Source of the DNA: Hansfordia pulvinata
Lineage: Eukaryota > Ascomycota > Sordariomycetes > Xylariales
NCBI GenBank assembly: GCA_006538405.1
Contig: BJKQ01000003.1
Location: 2,108,001-2,172,000 of the forward strand
Length of the DNA stretch: 64,000 bases
Direction: 5' to 3'
Positions 1 through 11,076 of the stretch are shown in pieces. Below the pieces are notes generated by a model, which was given only the letters and a program-made list of their open reading frames with translations, ran no database searches and was not told the origin of the DNA. A program made the translations under genes and the position numbers. The first letter of the stretch is position 1; each line of letters opens with the position of its first letter.

Positions 1-702
1 TCCATGCCCTGGCCGCGGTGGAGGTTGATCAGCTCCTCGGTGTAGATATTGAGCGCCTCAGGGTTGTTGAGCTTGCCCAGCTCTTGCAGGGCACAAAAAT
101 AGACGTAGTTTGCCGAGTTGATGGTTTGCGCGGTGCCGAATATGCTGTGGGCGACGGGCAGACCCTGCGCAGCAACGAGTTGTCCTCGACGTCGTCGATG
201 AGCAGCGAGGCCGTGTGTAGCATGCCGACGACCTTGATGATGATATCGCAGCTCTCCTGGGGCACCTCGAGCCAGGCGTTGAACGAGTTGACCATGAGGG
301 AGCGGAAGTCCTTGCCGGGCTGGGCTATGAGGTACTCGTAGGGGCCGAGGACGACGCGCTCCTTGGGGTCGGACCAGATCTTCTTGGCGGTGACATTGAG
401 GTCCTCGGTGGCAAAGCGCGCCGGGTCGGGGAGAGGCCGGAGGTCATACCGGTGGCAAAGGGAATGGCAGTGGCCGAGGAGCTCTTGCGATGGCGCGAGC
501 CCTGCGCCAGCCAGTCGGACTCGGGCATGGGGCGGAGAGCGGACTTGGAAGGAGGGTGTGGGATGGCCTGGCCGGTGGACGAGGTGCGCGGGGGGATGGC
601 GTTGGGGGACTTGGGAGAGGAGAGGATGGCGGTGGAAGGGTCAAGAGAGGCGTCCTGGGCTTGCTGGGCAGGTTCTTGAGGAGGGGTGGAAGCGGGATCC
701 AT
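1..702 (-). CDS. Geranylgeranyl diphosphate synthase, 5' part, frame broken twice
   Basis: This is a trans-isoprenyl diphosphate synthase that would condense farnesyl diphosphate with isopentenyl diphosphate to C20 geranylgeranyl diphosphate. The ATG lies at 702-700 and the gene runs off the left edge. The first 75 or so residues are Pro/Ser-rich and poorly conserved. After that come [34 protein letters not shown] and the first aspartate-rich motif in [13 protein letters not shown], followed by INSANYVYF and [10 protein letters not shown]. Two frame changes are needed to read this: one at the G4 run 428-431 and one at the C3 run 163-165 (plus-strand letters). Each is repaired by one additional base. 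The product and fold are clear from the motifs. Whether it serves primary isoprenoids or a secondary pathway cannot be told, since no terpene cyclase or P450 is seen in the window. The second aspartate motif lies outside the window. Confidence 0.85.
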
Positions 703-1251
703 GCTGCTTGACGGACCTGATCCGAGGCAGGGACGGCGACAGACGGACTTTATAGCCCGGGCAGGTCACGGGAGGGGCGGGGCGTCGCCCGAGGGGGATC
801 AGTCCAAGTCTGTTGGCGAGGCTCGGGTCGGAGCGCACTCGAGACCGAGCCTAGAGCTGGAAGCCACAAGGAAGGCGCAGGCTGGCTGGAGCTGGCTGGC
901 TCCTCTGCTCCGGAAGGTGCCGCGGGCAGGTGCGGCAGGCTGGATCGATTGGCGGGGGCACGGGAAGGCGCGACAGGTACCGGGCGGGCTGTGAGGCTGG
1001 CTGAAGCTGGATTGGATTGAATTGGATAGAACGGGCTTGGTAGGGCTGGACTGGGCTTGCTCAGGTAGCCAAAGTGTAAAACCCCAGGGGCGGCGAATAA
1101 GGTGCAACGGGGCCGCGACAGACTGCCTGGGCTTGTCGATCAGGTCACGGCAATTCAGCGTGCCAGGGCAAGACCAAGTGGGCTGGGAACGAGAATCGAG
1201 TCAGCCACTGACGCGCCAGCGAAGAGATGTAGGGATTTTAGGTGCGAGACA

Positions 1252-1269
1252 AGAGAGAGAGAGAGAGAA
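1252..1269. repeat. (AG)n microsatellite
   Basis: An AG dinucleotide run of about nine units lies in the intergenic DNA upstream of the GGPP synthase gene. Confidence 0.9.
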
Positions 1270-1377
1270 GAGCAGGCGCAAGCAGAAACAGAAGCTATCG
1301 TCGGCAGGCTCGGACACGCAGTGGTCGTGGTGTCGAGCGTAGAGGCTGAGGTAGTGATGTCATGGACGATGGGAGGC

Positions 1378-1446
1378 TACTTACCTACCTTACCTACCTT
1401 ACTCGTAGGCAGGTACTTAAGAGGTAGGCAAGTATAGGTAAGGTAG
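1378..1446. repeat. TACCTACC / GTAGGTA cluster
   Basis: Successive TACCTACCT units are followed by their reverse complement (GAGGTAGG, TAGGTAAGGTAG) around an ACTCGTAGG core, so the segment could fold into an imperfect hairpin. The same word recurs in gene-free parts across the window. Confidence 0.75.
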
Positions 1447-4400
1447 TGCTCGTGCGGTGATACCTAAGACGGACGGAACCAAGCTATCTTATGTACACCA
1501 GACCTGCCCGACCTATCCTGCCTCAAGTAGGTAAGGTACAGCTTGGACCCTGACGAAGCTGTCACAACGGTTGGAGCGGATCCAGCGCAGATCTCGGGAG
1601 CGGCGCACGTGGGAAAGCTGGTCGACGGTCGGCAGGCGGCGCAGGAGGCTCGATTTGCGCGAGGGAGCTCGGGGATGGGAACAGTGTGGGATTGGACGAG
1701 GAGCCGAAATGTCGTGAGGAATTTTGGCGGTGGACGTTTGGGCTGCCTCTCGCCTTCTTGGCCGTTCTACTCGTATTTGTGAGTCAGCCGCCTCAAAAAC
1801 AGTGCTGCAGAAGCTACACGTATTTAATGTATGTAGGTTAGGTATTTGGAGGGCCAGCCACCTTAAACCCACGGATGCAGGTGGCTCCTCGTACCTACCT
1901 CTACCAGACCTCATTACACAACGGTAAATGTCCATACATTCCTGGATGCACTCCGGCGCATAGGTACTAGTCAGGTCAAATAGCTGCATGCGCGGGCGAC
2001 GAGGCACGCGATGAGAGGCTGGCAAGCCGGCACAGAGGGGCGAGGAGGGGGAGGGGACAAGCTTGCAAGAGGGGCAGCGCGAGGGGAGGGGCAGGGTTTC
2101 GTTCGGGTTGGGAATAGATGCATGCCGCCGAGCACGGCCGTTCAGGCGAAATAGCGGACTTGATTCGCCCCACCGCCAGCAGCTCGCTGGCACGTCCCTT
2201 GGCCTTGCAGCTGCATGTGCGTTAGCCAGTTACTGGCGTATGCGAACCGCTCGAAAGTCTTGCGCGATGAGGGCTCGACATGTAGGCTAGGCTACTAGGT
2301 ACCTGGGTAAGATGGAAGGTTCTGTTTGACAACTCATTCGACCCATCCATGGATCTGGAGGCCCATCTTCAAAGAGTGCCCAGAGGTTCGTGGGTTCATC
2401 AAGGTGCTAGGTACCTCACCGTATACTCGTTCAATGGGCTGCAGGCAAACGCGCACACTCGTACCCCAGACGTACACGTGCCCAAGGCAGCCCGGCGACC
2501 TGCCTGCAGTTTCCTCCCACAGATGCCATTGGATGTTCCGTTGCCCTGGCTAAACCACGTTAGGATCACCATGCATTTGCTGCTACTTGAGAGACAGCCC
2601 CAGCATTGGATGTCACCTGCCCCGGACCGAGTTTGGGACGAGCCTGCTGCAGGCTGATGCTTCAGTGTTTGTCTGCCCGTACAAGCACGAGTTTTTCATT
2701 CTTTCCGGCCGCTCGCTTCCACGCTGTTTTCAAGCCTTCACTTCAACAACGTCGGGGCAGCTTTCACTTGGCTAACTAACTAGTACATCAGGTAGATAGG
2801 CAGGGTGATACGAGCATCGCTTTCGATGCTGGGAGGCAAGCCACAAAAAGCAGGCATGCACCCTGGCGCTGGCTCCCCACCCGCGCTTCCACTACTCTAC
2901 GAGATAGTGCTCTATTCGTACGCGTACCATCTGAAACCAGGCCCGCCTGGGCTGTCCGACGTGTTGATCTTTCGCCATCTTCCGTCCTGCTTCTTGCCGT
3001 CCCCCACCTTCCCGAGCCGTTGACGGTGAAGCTGAGGCCGGCGCGGCCCCGGCGCGGCTCCGGCGACAGTCCCGGCCTGTCGACCTCACCGCGGAGGAAC
3101 CGCCCCACACCATAATGTCTTGGTCCGCCGACTGCCGGCGCATGTGCGCAGCACGTGGGCTGAAGCCAGCCTCCGCCTCCCCACGCTCTGTCGTCCATTA
3201 TCGCTTGTTTAAGCAAGCCCGAGCTTGACGCCAGGCACTACTCCCACGTGTGATTGCGCGGCCCTAGCGTCCGGAGCCCCGTCTTGGGTTCCCATCCCCG
3301 TGTAGCCAGCCCGTGCCCGGCTGGTCGGCCTGTCGTAGATCGCGGGCCAGAGCTCCGAAGCGGCGTTGGAGTTGCAAACTTACCACTCGGCCGGACGCCA
3401 CTATCACCAGTCACCAGAGTAGCTGCGCTGAGGGCACGAGAAGAGCGAGCGATCACCGTCACCGCGTGGAGAGGAACAGAACAGTCCAAGGTACCTACCA
3501 CCTACCTACAAGAACGCAGCAACCTTCGGTGCTCGTAGTCCGAAGAGTCTGTCGTTCGGCATCTCAGCTGCCGTCCATTACCGCCATGCCGAGCCTTGAG
3601 AAAACGCAGAGTGCCCAACCCCTGCTTACGGGTACCTACTCGTACGAGCATGTACGAGCAGACTTCCTATTCTCTCGACGGCGCCTCCTTTTCAGGACTC
3701 TGACGAGTCCGGATACGGGGTATTCGGACCAGCAAACCTTGAAGCATGGGTGCTTTTAGCGCTTTCCAAGCCCCAAACTGCATGGATGTTGTCCTCCACC
3801 CTGCAGATGAAAGGCACATGTCTCCCCACCTGAGGGTTCTTTTCTGGAAAACGCTTCGTACGAATTCTCCATTTGCCGACACGGGGCCGGAATCCAGTAC
3901 ACTTACTCGTACGCGTACGACAGGACACCTGATAAAGGGCACGCGTGCAGACCCAGCCATGGCCTGGAGTCATGTCGGGATGCATGCCGTTCCAAGATGA
4001 TGTCAGCAGCTTTGAAACGGCACGCACGACTTTTGTATGGCTTGTAATCTCGCGTGGAAGGCATGACCAAGTCCGCAGGGTGCCGGGGCGGGCGGACCCA
4101 ACCTACCTACATGGATGGATTGGATCAGACCTCACTTACCCAGGGTATGGACTCAGGTCCTACTCGTACCTCTTGCACAGATCAAAGGCTGTGTTCTGGC
4201 CACCCGCTTTCAAGCCAGCCTCGCCAATTGGGACACCCTCCGGACGCCCTCCATCACCAATGCTACCAACTGAGGTATCATCAGAATGTCGATTCTCGCT
4301 CCCTGATACCTTACTCGTACACGTGCGGACAGGCGAGGGCAGCTCTGCGGTCTAGCGGTATCGACAACCGACTGGTGCGCCCCGCTGCTCGCTACCCTCC

Positions 4401-5061
4401 GCGGCGGTTCCGCTCCCCGGTCTGGTCAGAATGCGGACGGCGACCCTGTCCGTCGCTTCACCTCGACTGCTTTCTAGCGGCTCACTCGCCATCTGCGGCT
4501 TTGCACTCGGGTCTAAGCGAAATGAGAACACAACCCGCCTTCATGGGATGCCTGCACCACGACACCATCCAGCTCTCAGCTCCAACGTCCGAACAACGTG
4601 ACCCAGTCTTCAGAGTCCAAGAGTGGCCCCTGCTTTTCTAAGCGAGTACCGGAGTGCCCTGCATCCGAGGTCGAATCCGTTCCTAGCCCCGACAGGCGCG
4701 CTGAATGCCCTACTCGTACCTTGCCGACCCCACCAGACCGGGGGGCTTGCCCCCTGCCAAGTCAAAGAGTCTACCTCGACCTTTGATATTCGTCTTGCGT
4801 TTCAACTGGAGAATCGTATTCGGAGAGGTCTCTTCAGGCATCATGGAGAGCACCGCACGGCCCTGGGCCCCGCGGTTCCCTCTCGGCTACAAGCATGGGA
4901 GCCTGAAGGCTTGAACCGTCGGTTCTCGTGGAGGCCAACGGGTGCTGCGTTTTAAAGAAAGACACGGCCCCGTGTCAGTCTCTGGGTTTTTCCCCGACGT
5001 TGAGAAACACTCTTCTACCCCCTCAGAGTCTCATTGATCGAATCGGATCCTTGCTGTCACG

Positions 5062-6627
5062 ATGACGCGCCTCGCCCTCTGCTTGCTCGCCGCAGCCACC
5101 GCGATGGTGGCCGCGGACACTTGCGACACTGTCAGGTCAGAGACGGCCATTGATGTCCAGGAGCCGATAACGTTGGAGTACCAGGAGGCGCAGACTGAAT
5201 ATTGGTCCACATCATGCGGCGCGCTGAAGCCCAGCTGCATCTTGGAGCCCACAACGACCGAGGAGGTGGCCGCGATTGTGCGCATTCTCGGGGCCAACAA
5301 CGAGACATTCGCCATCAAGTCTGGCGGGCACAACCCCAACAACTACTTCTCCAGCGTCGACGGAGGGCCGCTCATCTCCACCAAGAGCCTCAATGAGGTG
5401 ATACTCGACCGGGACACGGAGACCGCCAGAGTGGGGCCTGGTAACCGCTGGGACGATGTCTCGGCAGCTCTGGACGGGACCGGCTTCACGGCCGTGGGGG
5501 GCGGATAGGGAACGTGGGCGTTGGAGGATACATGCTGGGAGGTGAGCGCCGACCGCTAAGCCGAAGCGTTTGCGGAGAATCTATAGACTGATAAGCAACA
5601 CGCAAAATCTAGGGGCCTCAGCTTCATGAGCGCACAGTACGGCTGGGCGGCCAGCTCGGTGCTCGAGTTCACCCTGGTACTGGCCAACGCGACGACTGTC
5701 AAGGTGACTGAGTCCAACCACCCGGACCTCTTCAAGGCCCTTCGTGGCGGTGGCAGCAACTACGGCATCGTCACATCGTACCTGCTGCAAGTCTATCCGC
5801 AGGGGCAGGTCTGGGGCGGCAACCTGTTTTTCCACGCCAGCAACAAGACGAACGCAGCGCTGCTGCAGGCGACGCGCGACTTCACCGAGTACAACACGGA
5901 CGAAAAGGCGGCAGTGATCGTGACGGCGGAACGCACACTGGCGACGCTCGTGGATCTCTGGATCGTGTTCTTATATTACAACGGGCCCGAGGTCCCGGCG
6001 GGCGTGTTCGACAACTTCACGGCGGCGGAGCCATTTCTCAACACGGGCAAGACGCAGAGCATGAATGAGCTGGTGACGGGCAATAACTGGGCGCTGGTGC
6101 GTGGCAGTGTGTACACAATTGGCACCGAGACCACCCCGCTGCCGGATGAAGAGCGGGGGCCCGAGGTCATGGGGGCTCTGTACGAGCGATGGGTTTCGGA
6201 GAGCAACGAGGCGGCGCTGGTGGCGGGCTCTATCGCCAGTATTGCGTTCCAGCCTATGCCGAAGCAGCTGGTGCGGAGGGCGCGTGAGCGCGGGGGCGCG
6301 GCGGGCGACCTGATCGACTTTGACGACGAGGTGGATCGCATTGTCATCGAGCTTGACTACAGCTTCCTGCTCAACACGGACTACCCCAAGATCGACGGCG
6401 TGATGCAGGCCACGTACGGGGGGCTGGCCGAGGTGAGGGACCGCTACGAGGCGGCCGGCGCGCTGCCGTCGGGCACTTACACGCCTCTGTTCATGAATGA
6501 CGGCTTCTACGCGCAGGACTATTTCGGCCGCCTGCGGCCCGAGAACGCGGCGCTGGCGGCCCGGGTGCGGGATGAAGTGGACCCGGACGGCCTGTGGAAG
6601 TTGCGCACGGGTGGGTGGAAGCCATGA
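5062..6627 (+). CDS. Secreted FAD-linked oxidase (berberine-bridge type), frame broken
   Basis: This is a flavin-dependent oxidoreductase of the BBE-like/PCMH-FAD family, probably secreted; the substrate is unknown. The ATG at 5062 opens a signal peptide (MTRLALCLLAAATAMVAA). FAD-binding motifs follow in order: the AIKSGGHNPN loop whose His usually carries flavin, GPGNRWDDV, then GRIGNVGVGGYMLGG and LSFMSAQYGW. The C-terminal BBE segment contains FMNDGFYAQDYFGRLRPEN and ends DPDGLWKLRTGGWKP. I infer exons 5062-5541 and 5613-6627, with a GTGAGC...CTAG intron. The frame ends early at a TAG (5506-5508), and two one-base gaps must be closed: one G in the G6 run 5496-5501 and one G at the acceptor run 5612-5615. 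With both, the protein would be about 498 residues, the usual family length. The breaks look like sequence errors, but a recent pseudogene is possible. Confidence 0.85.
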
Positions 6628-7542
6628 TGAGCGGGCCGTACGATGTCCGTAATAATACCTAATATCTATGTCGGCTTGATTACACCTTAATGAAGATATG
6701 AGCACAAGGAGAAATACGTTGCAGCGCTGGTGTTCAGTGCGGGCTATGTGCCTGCCTAGAGTGCAACCAACAATGTTGAAGATCAGTATACGAGCACACA
6801 ATGCGTGTGCAAATCTGTTGCAGTGGCGATGCCGCCCGGACGAGACTTGGCTTGAATACCGACCACATAGGGGTTCAAGGCAGGACCGGAGCGAGCCTTG
6901 TTCATCAATGTTGGAATTGGATCTCTAATAAAGCCCGAGGCTCAGTACCACTGACTGGTGGCCAAGGGGGCACCAGCTATATACCTGGAGCTCTTCCTCC
7001 AGTACCACGAGCACAGTTCCTGCGGGGGGCTTTCAGTCACTAAATTCCGCTGCGGTAGGCAGTCACGCAGTGTACCTCAGGTAAGGTTAGGTACCGGATT
7101 GCGCCCCTGATCACTGCAGCAATGGCCAGAAAAAAACGTGGGGCCGGGGGTCGCTGTCGCTCGTATCGGGGTGGATGGAGGGGCTCAGGACATGTGTCCC
7201 TCAACCTCATAGCCCATTCTCAACACCATCACGGCCACTACCGCAGTGGCTAGCAACGACGACCACGACCACGACCACGATAACGACGACCATTGGCAGG
7301 TTGAGATACCCTGGGTACAGCATCCCCGAACCATACCAGAAGCCTCCTATCACCGCCCCCAGCTGCATCGTCCCAACAAGCCAGCGCATTTGCGGCGCTT
7401 GCTCCTCGATTCTCTGAAGCGGACTGCTCTGGACAGCACAGCAACAACCTCTGCGCGTCTCTGCGCATCCACAGACGCTCCCCAGCCAAACCACACGAGA
7501 GCATCGATCGACGTATACACATCACAACTGGACCCTCCATAC
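6628..7542. other. Intergenic region, presumed CEX1 promoter
   Basis: No gene is supported in this stretch. It contains a CGACCACGA-type triplet repeat at about 7256-7290 and a short GGTAAGGTTAGGTACC segment near 7080. The last 300 bases are the likely promoter and 5' leader of the pseudokinase gene. Confidence 0.55.
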
Positions 7543-7551
7543 ATGCCATGA
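7543..7551 (+). promoter_or_regulatory. Minimal upstream ORF overlapping the CEX1 start
   Basis: The sequence ATGCCATGA places an ATG five bases before the main start. Its reading frame is ATG-CCA-TGA, and the TGA overlaps the main ATG at 7548. Ribosomes starting at the first ATG would stop on top of the real start codon, an arrangement that can set translation by leaky scanning or reinitiation. This is visible in sequence; the effect is inference. Confidence 0.45.
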
Positions 7552-10031
7552 ACTTCCTCAAGTCGGCCGTGGCCTCGGCCATGGCGCAGGGCCCGCCCTT
7601 CCCCTACAGCTTCGGCGACAGGGTCGACATCGACGCGTCCATCTGGACGCTCTACAACGGCACGCGGCGCGAGGACGGCTCCAACTGCAGCATCTTCGCC
7701 TTTGACGCGACCGCCCCCTCCAACAAGTCGCGCCTCCCGCTGGCCCGCAACGCCCTGCGCAAGCTGCGCACCATGCGCCACCCCGGCGTCATCCGCGTCC
7801 TCGACACGGTCGAGACCGAGACGTACATCTACATTGCCACCGAGCGCGTGGTCCCCTTGCGCTGGAGCGTCAAGCGCCGCAGCCTCAGCCCCGAAACGAT
7901 CAAGTGGGGGCTGTACAGCGTCGCCCGCACCCTCAAGTTCATCAACGACGAGGGCGCCTCGGTCCACGGCGCCCTGCGCCCCGCCGCCGTCTACACCTCC
8001 GAGGCCGGCGAGTGGAAGCTGGCCGGCTTCGACGTCCTCAGCAGCATCAAGGACGACGACGCCGTCATCTACTCGTACGGCAGCCTCGTTCCCGACTCGG
8101 CCCGCTACGCCCCGCCCGAGCTGCGCGCCTCAGGCGCCGGCTGGGACGTCTTGAAGCGCAACCCGCACACGGCTCTCGACGCCTACAACCTTGGCACCCT
8201 CATCTTCGAGGTCTTCAACGGCGACTTCTCCGGCCCCGACCAGGCGGGAAACACCACCAACGTCCCGCCTTCCATGCACGCCAGCTATAAGCGCCTGGTC
8301 AATCCCAACCCCAAGGCCCGCCTCACCGTCGCCGCCTTCCTCGCCCAGGGCTGCCGCCGCAGCGGCTTCTTCGACTCGCCCCTCATCAAGCTGACCGAGG
8401 GTATCGACAATCTGGGCGTCAAGTCCGAGACGGAGCGCGACGAGTTCCTCGACGACCTCCAGAATCTCACCGATGACTTCCCCGAGGACTTCTTCAAGAT
8501 GAAGGTCCTCCCGGAGCTGCTCAAGTCGGTCGAGTACGGCGGCGGCGGCCCGAAAGCCTTTGCTATGGTCATGAAGATCTCGGCCAAGCTGACGGGCGAG
8601 GACTTTGAGGCCCGCGTCCAGCCCGTCGTCGTCCGCCTCTTCTCCAACCCGGACAGGGCCATCAGGGTCTGCCTGCTCGACAATCTGCCACACATGATCG
8701 ACCGCCTGCCGCCCAAGGTCGTCAACGACAAGATCTTCCCCAACATCGTCTCGGGCTTCACCGACGTCGCGCCCCTTGTGCGGGAGCAGACCCTCAAGTC
8801 GGTGCTGGTCATCATCAACAAGCTATCGGACCGCACCGTCAACGGCGAGCTGCTCAAGTACCTGGCCAAGACGGCCAACGACGAGCAGCCGGGCATCCGG
8901 ACCAACACGACCATCTGCCTGGGCAAGATTGCTAAGAACCTCAGCCCATCGACGCGGACAAAGGTCCTGATTGCCGCCTTCACCCGCTCGTTGCGCGACC
9001 CCTTTGTGCACGCACGCAACGCCGCGCTCATGGCCCTGGCCGCGACGGCCGAGCACTTCTCCGACGAGGACTGCGCCTCCAAGCTGCTGCCCTGCGTCTG
9101 CCCCTCCCTGCTGGACAAGGAAAAGCTGGTCCGCGACTCGGCCAACAAGGCCATGGACGTCTACCTGCAGCGCATCCGCAAGGCCGCCTCCGCCATGCCC
9201 GACTCGGTCCTGCCCCCGCCCTCCGCGGGCGCCGACGGCCCCGGCGCCCGCATGCCCACTCCGCAGCCCAACCAGGCCTCCTCCTCTTCCTCCTGGACTG
9301 GCTGGGCCATCTCCTCCTTCACGAACCAGCTCTCTTCGGCCGCGGGCGAGATCCAGGCCGGCGCGGGCGCCACGCCCACGCCCACACAGCACCAGCAGCA
9401 GCCGCCGCCGCCGCGCACCTCCTCCCCCGCGGCTCCTAGTCGCTCCGCGTCCGCGTCCGCATCCGCATCCGCTCTGCACCGCCAGGCCGTCAAGTCCCCG
9501 CCGCCATCGTCCACCCTGTCCCGCACCTCTTCCACCAGCGCCGCAGACAAGTACTTTGGCGACGCGGGTGCCGACGACGAGGGCGACGACTGGGGCAACG
9601 ACGCCGGCGCCGCGTGGGGTGACATGGGCGACATGGACGACGATGACGACGCCGGCGCGGGGGGCTGGGGTGGTGATTCCGACGCCGATAAAGAGGCAAA
9701 GAGCAGTAGCAAGCCTGCGGCGCCCGCGGCGACGACGACGACGACAGCACCGGCAGCGGCACCCTACAACGACGACGGCTCCGAGCCTGACTTTGCCGGC
9801 TGGCTGGCAGCGCAGGCGCAGAAGAAGAAGGGCGGCGGCGTCGGGGCCGGCCCCGGCGGCGGCAAGGCGCTGCCCAAGGGCCTTGCCAAGTCGTCTGCTG
9901 CCGGCGGCAGCAAGACGACGGCAGCGACCTCCAAGCCCAAGCCCAAGCCCGTCGTCGCCAAGAAGATTGACCTCAAACCCAAGGCGTCGGCCGACGACGA
10001 CGACGACGATGGATGGGGCGATGGGTGGTGA
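7548..10031 (+). CDS. CEX1: SCYL1/Cex1-type pseudokinase with HEAT repeats
   Basis: This 827-residue protein is a single open exon. It belongs to the SCYL1/Cex1 family of cytoplasmic pseudokinases linked to tRNA export and COPI-dependent Golgi-ER traffic. Residues 1-290 form the kinase-like domain, starting MNFLKSAVASAMAQG and PYSFGDRVDID. The catalytic HRD and DFG sites are replaced by VHGALRP and AGFDVLS, so no kinase activity is expected. Residues of about 300-560 are helical HEAT-type repeats (LPELLKSVEYGG, RAIRVCLLDNLPHMID, IRTNTTICLGKIAKNL). Residues from about 570 on are Ser/Pro/Ala-rich low complexity. Acidic tryptophan patches follow (DDWGND, GGWGGDSD), and the protein ends DDDDDDGWGDGW. 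Such patches resemble W-motifs that bind coatomer subunits, which is inference. Large opposite-strand and shifted-frame ORFs here are GC-rich shadows. Confidence 0.92.
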   Translation: MNFLKSAVASAMAQGPPFPYSFGDRVDIDASIWTLYNGTRREDGSNCSIFAFDATAPSNKSRLPLARNALRKLRTMRHPGVIRVLDTVETETYIYIATERVVPLRWSVKRRSLSPETIKWGLYSVARTLKFINDEGASVHGALRPAAVYTSEAGEWKLAGFDVLSSIKDDDAVIYSYGSLVPDSARYAPPELRASGAGWDVLKRNPHTALDAYNLGTLIFEVFNGDFSGPDQAGNTTNVPPSMHASYKRLVNPNPKARLTVAAFLAQGCRRSGFFDSPLIKLTEGIDNLGVKSETERDEFLDDLQNLTDDFPEDFFKMKVLPELLKSVEYGGGGPKAFAMVMKISAKLTGEDFEARVQPVVVRLFSNPDRAIRVCLLDNLPHMIDRLPPKVVNDKIFPNIVSGFTDVAPLVREQTLKSVLVIINKLSDRTVNGELLKYLAKTANDEQPGIRTNTTICLGKIAKNLSPSTRTKVLIAAFTRSLRDPFVHARNAALMALAATAEHFSDEDCASKLLPCVCPSLLDKEKLVRDSANKAMDVYLQRIRKAASAMPDSVLPPPSAGADGPGARMPTPQPNQASSSSSWTGWAISSFTNQLSSAAGEIQAGAGATPTPTQHQQQPPPPRTSSPAAPSRSASASASASALHRQAVKSPPPSSTLSRTSSTSAADKYFGDAGADDEGDDWGNDAGAAWGDMGDMDDDDDAGAGGWGGDSDADKEAKSSSKPAAPAATTTTTAPAAAPYNDDGSEPDFAGWLAAQAQKKKGGGVGAGPGGGKALPKGLAKSSAAGGSKTTAATSKPKPKPVVAKKIDLKPKASADDDDDDGWGDGW

Positions 10032-11076
10032 GAAAAAGTGGCGAGGGACAGGGAAGAATGGGCATGCCTTAACAGAGACAAAGAAAGGGTCCTTTCGGCC
10101 GGGAGTTGTAACTTCGTCGCTGCACTGGATTCTTTCTTTCTTGAATTTTTTTTTCCGTTTCACGTAGGTGTTGAGGTATTTTTATATCCTACCGGCGGCA
10201 TGGCAATGGCGTTCTACTGGAGTCGGTGTTTTTTAGGGTAATATCGGGCTTCGAGTTTCCCTCGGCTTCTTTGCGGGAGGGTGGGAGAAGGCGGAGGTGT
10301 GCAGGTGGATGGGTAAATCCAGGAGTATCGTTTGGCGGCAGGAGGAATGGAATGTCACGAACCACCTCGATATTGTGTGCATGTTCATGACCTGCTTTCG
10401 AGAATAAATTTGATGCTTCTGGCCTGAGTGGGCTACGATATAGATTACTACCGCATACTACCGCGTCGCATTGCCCGCCCACTCACGTGCTGCGTTGCTG
10501 TAGAATTGGACGTGGCGAGCTCGCGTCCTCATAATCTTGATCTTTGCTTAGGTGGATGAGGGGCGTAGGTTCAGGCTGCTCGTGCCTCATCACACAACGA
10601 TCAGCGCCACGGGTCGTCCACTCCGGAAAGGAGGCCAAGCTGATATGGTCTTTCGGCCCAATGCGGCTGTTGCCCGTCCACTCTCGCTTCCCCGTCTATC
10701 AGTTGCTCACGGTCTTTCGCCGTGTTTCTGACTAGATACCAGTAGCCGCTCCCCGGCCACTGTTGCGCAACCTTCTCTCACCCCAAGAAACCGAACGCCC
10801 AACAACGTATAAACGGATGAAGCCTCCTATTGAACCCATGAACTGGGCGGAAAATGGGGAGGGTGTGCCCGAATCAAGGGCGATACGGGTTGTGACTGAA
10901 GAGGAAAATGCCAGCTTCTCGTAAGTCCTGCACCGTTCGCCGCGTGAGACAGTTGGCGAGGAGCCTGGTATGGTTTGCTGTGCCTTGTTCTTCAGTTGCT
11001 GCTGCATGACCTAGCTTACTCGTGTGTCCTTCCCTCATATATGGATCAGGTGTGGTCAGTCGCCACTTGATCTGGG
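10032..11076. other. Convergent intergenic region
   Basis: The 3' ends of the pseudokinase and LST8 genes face each other across this 1-kb stretch. It should contain both 3' UTRs, with T-rich segments at about 10131-10153 and near 10230. I see no further gene; the open frames of 60-100 codons lack motifs. Confidence 0.6.

Larger units (their letters stand above)
703..5061. other. Divergent intergenic region with short repeats
   Basis: This 4.4-kb stretch separates the outward-facing GGPP synthase and FAD oxidase genes. Open frames of up to 226 codons exist but show no motif, no plausible intron structure and no recognisable protein, so I call no gene. It holds an AG microsatellite, a TACC/GTAGG cluster and many copies of an ACTCGTAC motif, for example near 2430, 2917, 3638, 3903, 4162, 4312 and 4711. 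Both promoters must lie here. Confidence 0.6.

Noticed and set aside
1513..2193. 226-codon minus-strand open frame
   Set aside because: No motif, no plausible start context, and composition typical of GC-rich intergenic DNA.
5033..5050. tRNA B-box-like GATCGAATC
   Set aside because: Flanking bases do not form a T stem and no acceptor stem or A-box is found at the right spacing.
1..6627. GGPP synthase plus FAD oxidase as a diterpene gene cluster
   Set aside because: They are 4.4 kb apart with no terpene cyclase, P450 or prenyltransferase between them; the left side is cut off, so this cannot be pursued here.
5971..6801. 276-codon minus-strand frame opposite the FAD oxidase
   Set aside because: Antisense shadow of the conserved BBE-domain exon; His/Arg-rich with no family likeness.
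8823..10163. 446-codon minus-strand frame and 398-codon shifted plus frame over the pseudokinase gene
   Set aside because: They lie opposite or out of frame to a clearly conserved protein, consist of Arg/Gly/Ala or Pro/Arg low complexity, and result from high GC at third codon positions.
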